Below are positions 60,501 through 64,000 of a stretch of DNA of 64,000 nt, one piece after another. Source of the DNA: Stratiolaelaps scimitus (Eukaryota; Arthropoda; Arachnida; Mesostigmata; Laelapidae); NCBI GenBank assembly GCA_019614645.1, contig JABWDB010000002.1, positions 13,367,501-13,431,500 of the forward strand, given 5' to 3'. The notes below the pieces were generated by a model that saw only the letters and a program-made list of their open reading frames with translations, was not told where the DNA came from and made no database searches. Numbering within the stretch: position 1 is the stretch's first letter; each line of letters opens with the position of its first letter. The translations under genes were made by a program, and so were the position numbers.

Positions 60501-63246
60501 TATCTCGAAAAGTGAAAACTCAGGGAAAATGGGCCCATCCCTGCTTGGCAACAACCAAGCACAGGGACACGTCAATCATTTTCGAAATAAACGCTCTCCT
60601 CTCTCTCTCTCTCTCAGTACTCACGCTGACATGCGAAGTCGGTCAAGTCACCCAAGTGGTCGACGATTGTCTCAGAACCGCACACATCCCATGTGGCGTT
60701 AGGGTTCAAACACAGCGCACGTAGCAAGTCGTCACAAGTGACGGCGCAGGCAGCATCCTGCTTAGATTTACCACCGCCTGAAGTGCAATAGACGTGCAGC
60801 ACGAATTATACACGCGTACATACGCTATACTGAAATTGGCAGAGAATTGTGTGAATCTGATCTGATGAAAAGACTCATCTGCTTATCTTCGCCTTCGAAG
60901 AGGGCTGTGTCACGCGGTAACAAAGGGAAAAAATCTGATTACGGCCGTGCAAATTAGAACATAATTTAACAGGAATTAGCAATTAACTCCGAACCCCTTT
61001 TAAATCTGAATACTTCCGTACAAATTAGAAAATAATTTAACAAGAATTAGCAATCAACTCAGAACCCCTTTGACTAGAGCAATACGGCCCCGTTGTTATG
61101 TTAAGTTGCAGCCGTTTGCTAATTACCACTCGTCTTTCAGGTGTCGTTATATTTGAGAATAACACAAGTTGCCTAGGCTAGATGAGAAGTTTTACCCAGT
61201 AAACGATTTACGCCACGATGCGTAACGCATACAAAACACCATACTGTTGTTGATAATTGTTAATAAAATGTACTTTTATTCGACGTCACGTAATCCATTC
61301 CTGTTCGTTGACGCCATTCAAATTGTCATATTCGTGATTCCGTACGTTCACGCTAGCAACTGATGTCGGCTATATGTGAGCTGAATACTCTCTCTCGACG
61401 TTACTTCAAACCACGAACTAATTTTTCACTTGCTTCTTTGTAATTGCCGTGTTTTTTTTTGTAGTTCTTACAACATATAATGAGAACAGTGATTGTCTTT
61501 ACACTTATTGTCTTTATCGGCGCCCTTGAGATATTAACATAGTACGTTATGTAATATTTATTTTCGTGAATTTCAAGATGATAGATATGATAGACATGAT
61601 ACAGGAATGTCTAGAAAACTCATTTTCGGCATGTGAGTTGCTGGTTAGTTAGTGATTTGTATACAACTGGAAGCCTATTCTTCCTCGCCGTAAACTTGCG
61701 TCTCGCCATACTCTAAGCCTACTGATGCGTCCTTTGGAAATACACAATATATATATATATATATACATGTACGCATCTACCTTTGAGTAAAGTACGTTTA
61801 TTATTATATATATATATATATATATATACAGAGAGGGAGGGAGAGAGAGTATATTCTCACCACATCTGCCATTGACCATCGCTGTCGTCAGGTTGAACAC
61901 ATCGGCGAGGTCTTGAGCATAACCGAGTCCTTTTTGTGTGCATTCGTCTCCGATCCAATAAAAGTCGGTCCCGTTTTCGTTTCGAAAGCACCTACAGTAA
62001 GGTTGACTGTTCTGATCAAGGAAGCATTCACCATGTCCCTTGGTGCAACGCTCGCGGAAATACGTAGAGCATCCAGCCTTTGAAAATTGCGCTACGAGTG
62101 AAGATCAATTATTAGCAAGTACGTTAAAACACTCATACGAACGAAATGTGGAAAATGGTCATCATTATTCGCTAGAATCAGTCCGAATGCGCCGTAGGTC
62201 TATGGAAAACCAAATCAATCAAATCAAGACACGAATCATCAATGGAAGACACGTGTATGCATTACATGCTGATTGTTTAAACTAGATCTGGCAAACGATG
62301 TACTCATTTATGGTATCCAAATATTTGCAGCAGATCGAAACGGATGGATCGCCCGTCAACTTGAACAAGCATTCAACCGGACATACGAGCTTCAATGGGA
62401 AGATGACAAAGAACTCCGAAATGAACGTAATAGCATAGCATGACCGTCAGATCAAAAACGAGTCGCTGGCACCGGACGCAGAAATCATTTGTTCCCGGTG
62501 CCGGATTTTCCGCTAGTTGGTACCCCAGTGTTTTGGACACCTACCCCACAGGATTCTCTCAGCTGTTGCCAACCGCCGCAGACGCTTCGTCCTAAGTTAA
62601 TTGGCAGTGTCACGAGCAACACCTGAGCAATCACATACACATGTACACACACACACACGCAACCACGCCCACCCACCCAACGAGGCCATTCGTATTTGCT
62701 TTCCATGCAAATCTATCTATGGGTAGTACTGTGCGAGCAGGGACCTCGAGGGCTGAAATTACGAATAGCGAATTCCAACTCACTTGCGATAAAAACGCCA
62801 ATAGCAACAATAATCACGACAAGGACCGCTATTGAAATGATCACCACGTTCAAGACCCACATGCGTCGCTTCGGGCGAGGCGGCTGCACCTTAATGCTCC
62901 TATTCACCGAGACAGTTCCGAGTTTCAGTGTGTGAGCGTACTTCGTCGGCGATGTTGATTTCAAGGCGGGCGACACACTTGGCGAGTCAAGGAAGGACAC
63001 ATGTTTCGCCGAGGACGGATGCGCAAACTGATTATGTATGATTTTTCCCTCGCTATCATAGGCGATCGAATCTTTCCATTCCGAGTAGTTCTTCACAAGG
63101 GAAGACTCGGCCGACGTGTCCGTAATAAAGAATACCTCATCGTCAAAGTTCGAAATGGATCCGAGCGCCGCCGCCGTCGTCTCGTCAGCGCCGCCAACAT
63201 CTTGTCGTTTAATCGCCGGCAACTTTACTTGACTAGATTTCGCCAT
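57501..63246 (-). CDS. Type II membrane protein with EGF-like domain, unknown family
   Basis: Six exons read on the minus strand: 63,246-62,784, 62,091-61,861, 60,777-60,625, 59,991-59,773, 59,141-58,277 and 57,750-57,501. Introns 1-4 are all phase 1 and intron 5 is phase 2, with GT/AG borders; the frame is continuous for 726 residues. Residues 1-129 are cytosolic, polar and end in PPRPKRR; 130-153 are one membrane segment; there is no signal peptide, so the C-terminal part is extracellular or lumenal. An EGF-like module follows (C162, C170, C177, C187, C189, C205). A Cys-rich zone (about 230-357) and a roughly 370-residue region without recognised fold follow; about ten N-glycosylation sequons support an extracellular location. 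The overall plan and length recall M13 peptidases, but no HExxH zinc motif is present. The ATG at 63,246 is preferred because the open frame upstream has no ATG. The last exon ends GQLRD. Function is unknown; adhesion or ligand binding is a guess. Confidence 0.72.
60931..61072. repeat. Tandem duplication of a 71-bp unit in intron 2 of the EGF-protein gene
   Basis: The units 60,931-61,001 and 61,002-61,072 both begin AAATCTGA and share CAAATTAGAA, ATAATTTAAC, GAATTAGCAAT and GAACCCCTTT with a few substitutions. The direct repeat lies in the intron between exons 2 and 3 of the EGF-protein gene. Confidence 0.9.
61747..61828. repeat. Paired TA microsatellites in intron 2 of the EGF-protein gene
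   Basis: Two TA runs (61,747-61,765 and 61,806-61,828), followed by a GA-rich tract, lie just downstream of exon 2 on the minus strand, about 35 bases from its donor site. Confidence 0.9.
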
Positions 63247-63249
63247 CGT

Positions 63250-63979
63250 GTCTAGCGAGTTTCGACGAACGCCGACATTCAACTAACGACACATTGAACG
63301 CGGGGCTACAGGATAAAAAGATATAGACACGACAAGGCGGAACCGACACTTTCTCCTTTCCCAAGTCATGAATTGAATGATGAATGCATTTATTTGCCTG
63401 TCTTTGGCCACAACAAACAGTGCCGATTGCTGTGCCGACGTCGGTCGCTACGAACATGTATGCCTAGTATTCGTCAGGGTAGTCCGGCAGTGAATTCGCT
63501 TGACGGGTGGTAAACGACATGATTTTTCGACGGGGCGTTCTAACAGCCAGCGAGTGGATTCGTTGCTCTGGCTAATAACTCGAGTCCGCCACTGTGTAAG
63601 CGGGACGTGTTTTGCTGTGGTTTCTAGCAAGCGTACTTGATTGCCCGAACGGCAAACGGCGGATAGGGGAACTTCACGCTGACGAATACTGCGCTTCGTT
63701 CGTTTGGGGTCCTCGAACGGTGGCTACCGCATCCGATTCGAATTTAGATATAGCCGTTTCTCATATTAAAAGGATTGTTGATGTACGGCTTGTTTAGCGG
63801 CCAACCATAATATTTACATCCTATACATATATATATATATATATATATAAACAAATAACAAAAAGCGTCGTAACGAATTTTCGTTACGCGGTTGGCGATG
63901 AACAAATTTTAGTTCTCCCGCTGCGATAAATGGCTCCAATAAAAGGGAGCGTTGTCTCTCTGATTCACCGAGGTAGAAG
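63250..63979. other. Intergenic region between divergent genes
   Basis: This holds the upstream region of the minus-strand EGF-protein gene and perhaps the promoter of a plus-strand gene at the right edge. A TA run lies at 63,826-63,849. On plus, AATAAAAGGG near 63,937-63,946 could act as a TATA-like element about 40 bases before the ATG at 63,980. Confidence 0.4.
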
Positions 63980-64000
63980 ATGGCTGGCGATCTTCTCCAG
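63980..64000 (+). CDS. Possible start of a plus-strand gene, cut by the window edge
   Basis: An ATG at 63,980 in the context GAAGATGG opens seven codons (MAGDLLQ) before the sequence ends. The purine at -3 and G at +4 match a good start context, and a TATA-like element lies about 40 bases upstream. The piece is too short to identify. Confidence 0.25.

Noticed and set aside
57501..63246. Neprilysin-type M13 peptidase
   Set aside because: Topology and length fit, but no HExxH or other M13 zinc motif is visible and an EGF-like domain is present.
1..64000. CRISPR arrays, bacterial operons, ribosomal RNA
   Set aside because: No regularly spaced repeats, no prokaryotic gene packing and no rRNA-like sequence were seen.

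Overview
The window reads as nuclear DNA of a metazoan, most likely an arthropod and possibly a mite or tick. Genes are split by introns with canonical GT/AG borders, protein-coding density is low, AATAAA signals follow several stop codons, and there are many (TA)n, (CT)n and trinucleotide microsatellites plus tRNA-headed SINE copies. No prokaryotic gene packing is seen. The taxon is inferred from architecture and from the DM9 protein, not from a marker gene. Layout: positions 1-35,400 are nearly gene-free. They hold alternating AT-rich tracts and GC-rich, low-complexity blocks. The largest block, about 25.4-31.9 kb, is full of CAG/CTG, GTT, GAC and GGC arrays and keeps frames open by composition alone. 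Only three weak minus-strand exon candidates are offered there (2,378-2,590, 12,325-12,614, 25,203-25,338). They could belong to one long minus-strand gene, but nothing links them. Positions 35.4-64 kb hold the clear genes. They are an intronless extended SDR reductase/epimerase on minus (35,502-36,677) with two altered signature residues, a 154-residue double-DM9 protein on plus (41,807-42,271), and a four-exon sterol C5-desaturase on plus (47,119-49,963). Next come two tandem minus-strand paralogues (50,837-51,292 and 52,642-53,025) of an unrecognised small family with C-terminal cysteine clusters. The last is a six-exon minus-strand gene (63,246-57,501) for a 726-residue type II membrane protein with one EGF-like domain and a large ectodomain I do not recognise. 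A plus-strand ATG at 63,980 may begin another gene that runs off the window. The genes do not form an evident pathway. The desaturase acts in ER sterol metabolism, the SDR may act on small carbonyl compounds, the DM9 protein is of a type linked to glycan binding and immunity, and the last two families are unknown. The most novel material is the cysteine-tailed tandem pair, the EGF type II protein and a SINE family with a shared 3' tail. Splice structures were worked out by eye from reading-frame continuity and GT/AG sites; no transcript or database evidence was available.
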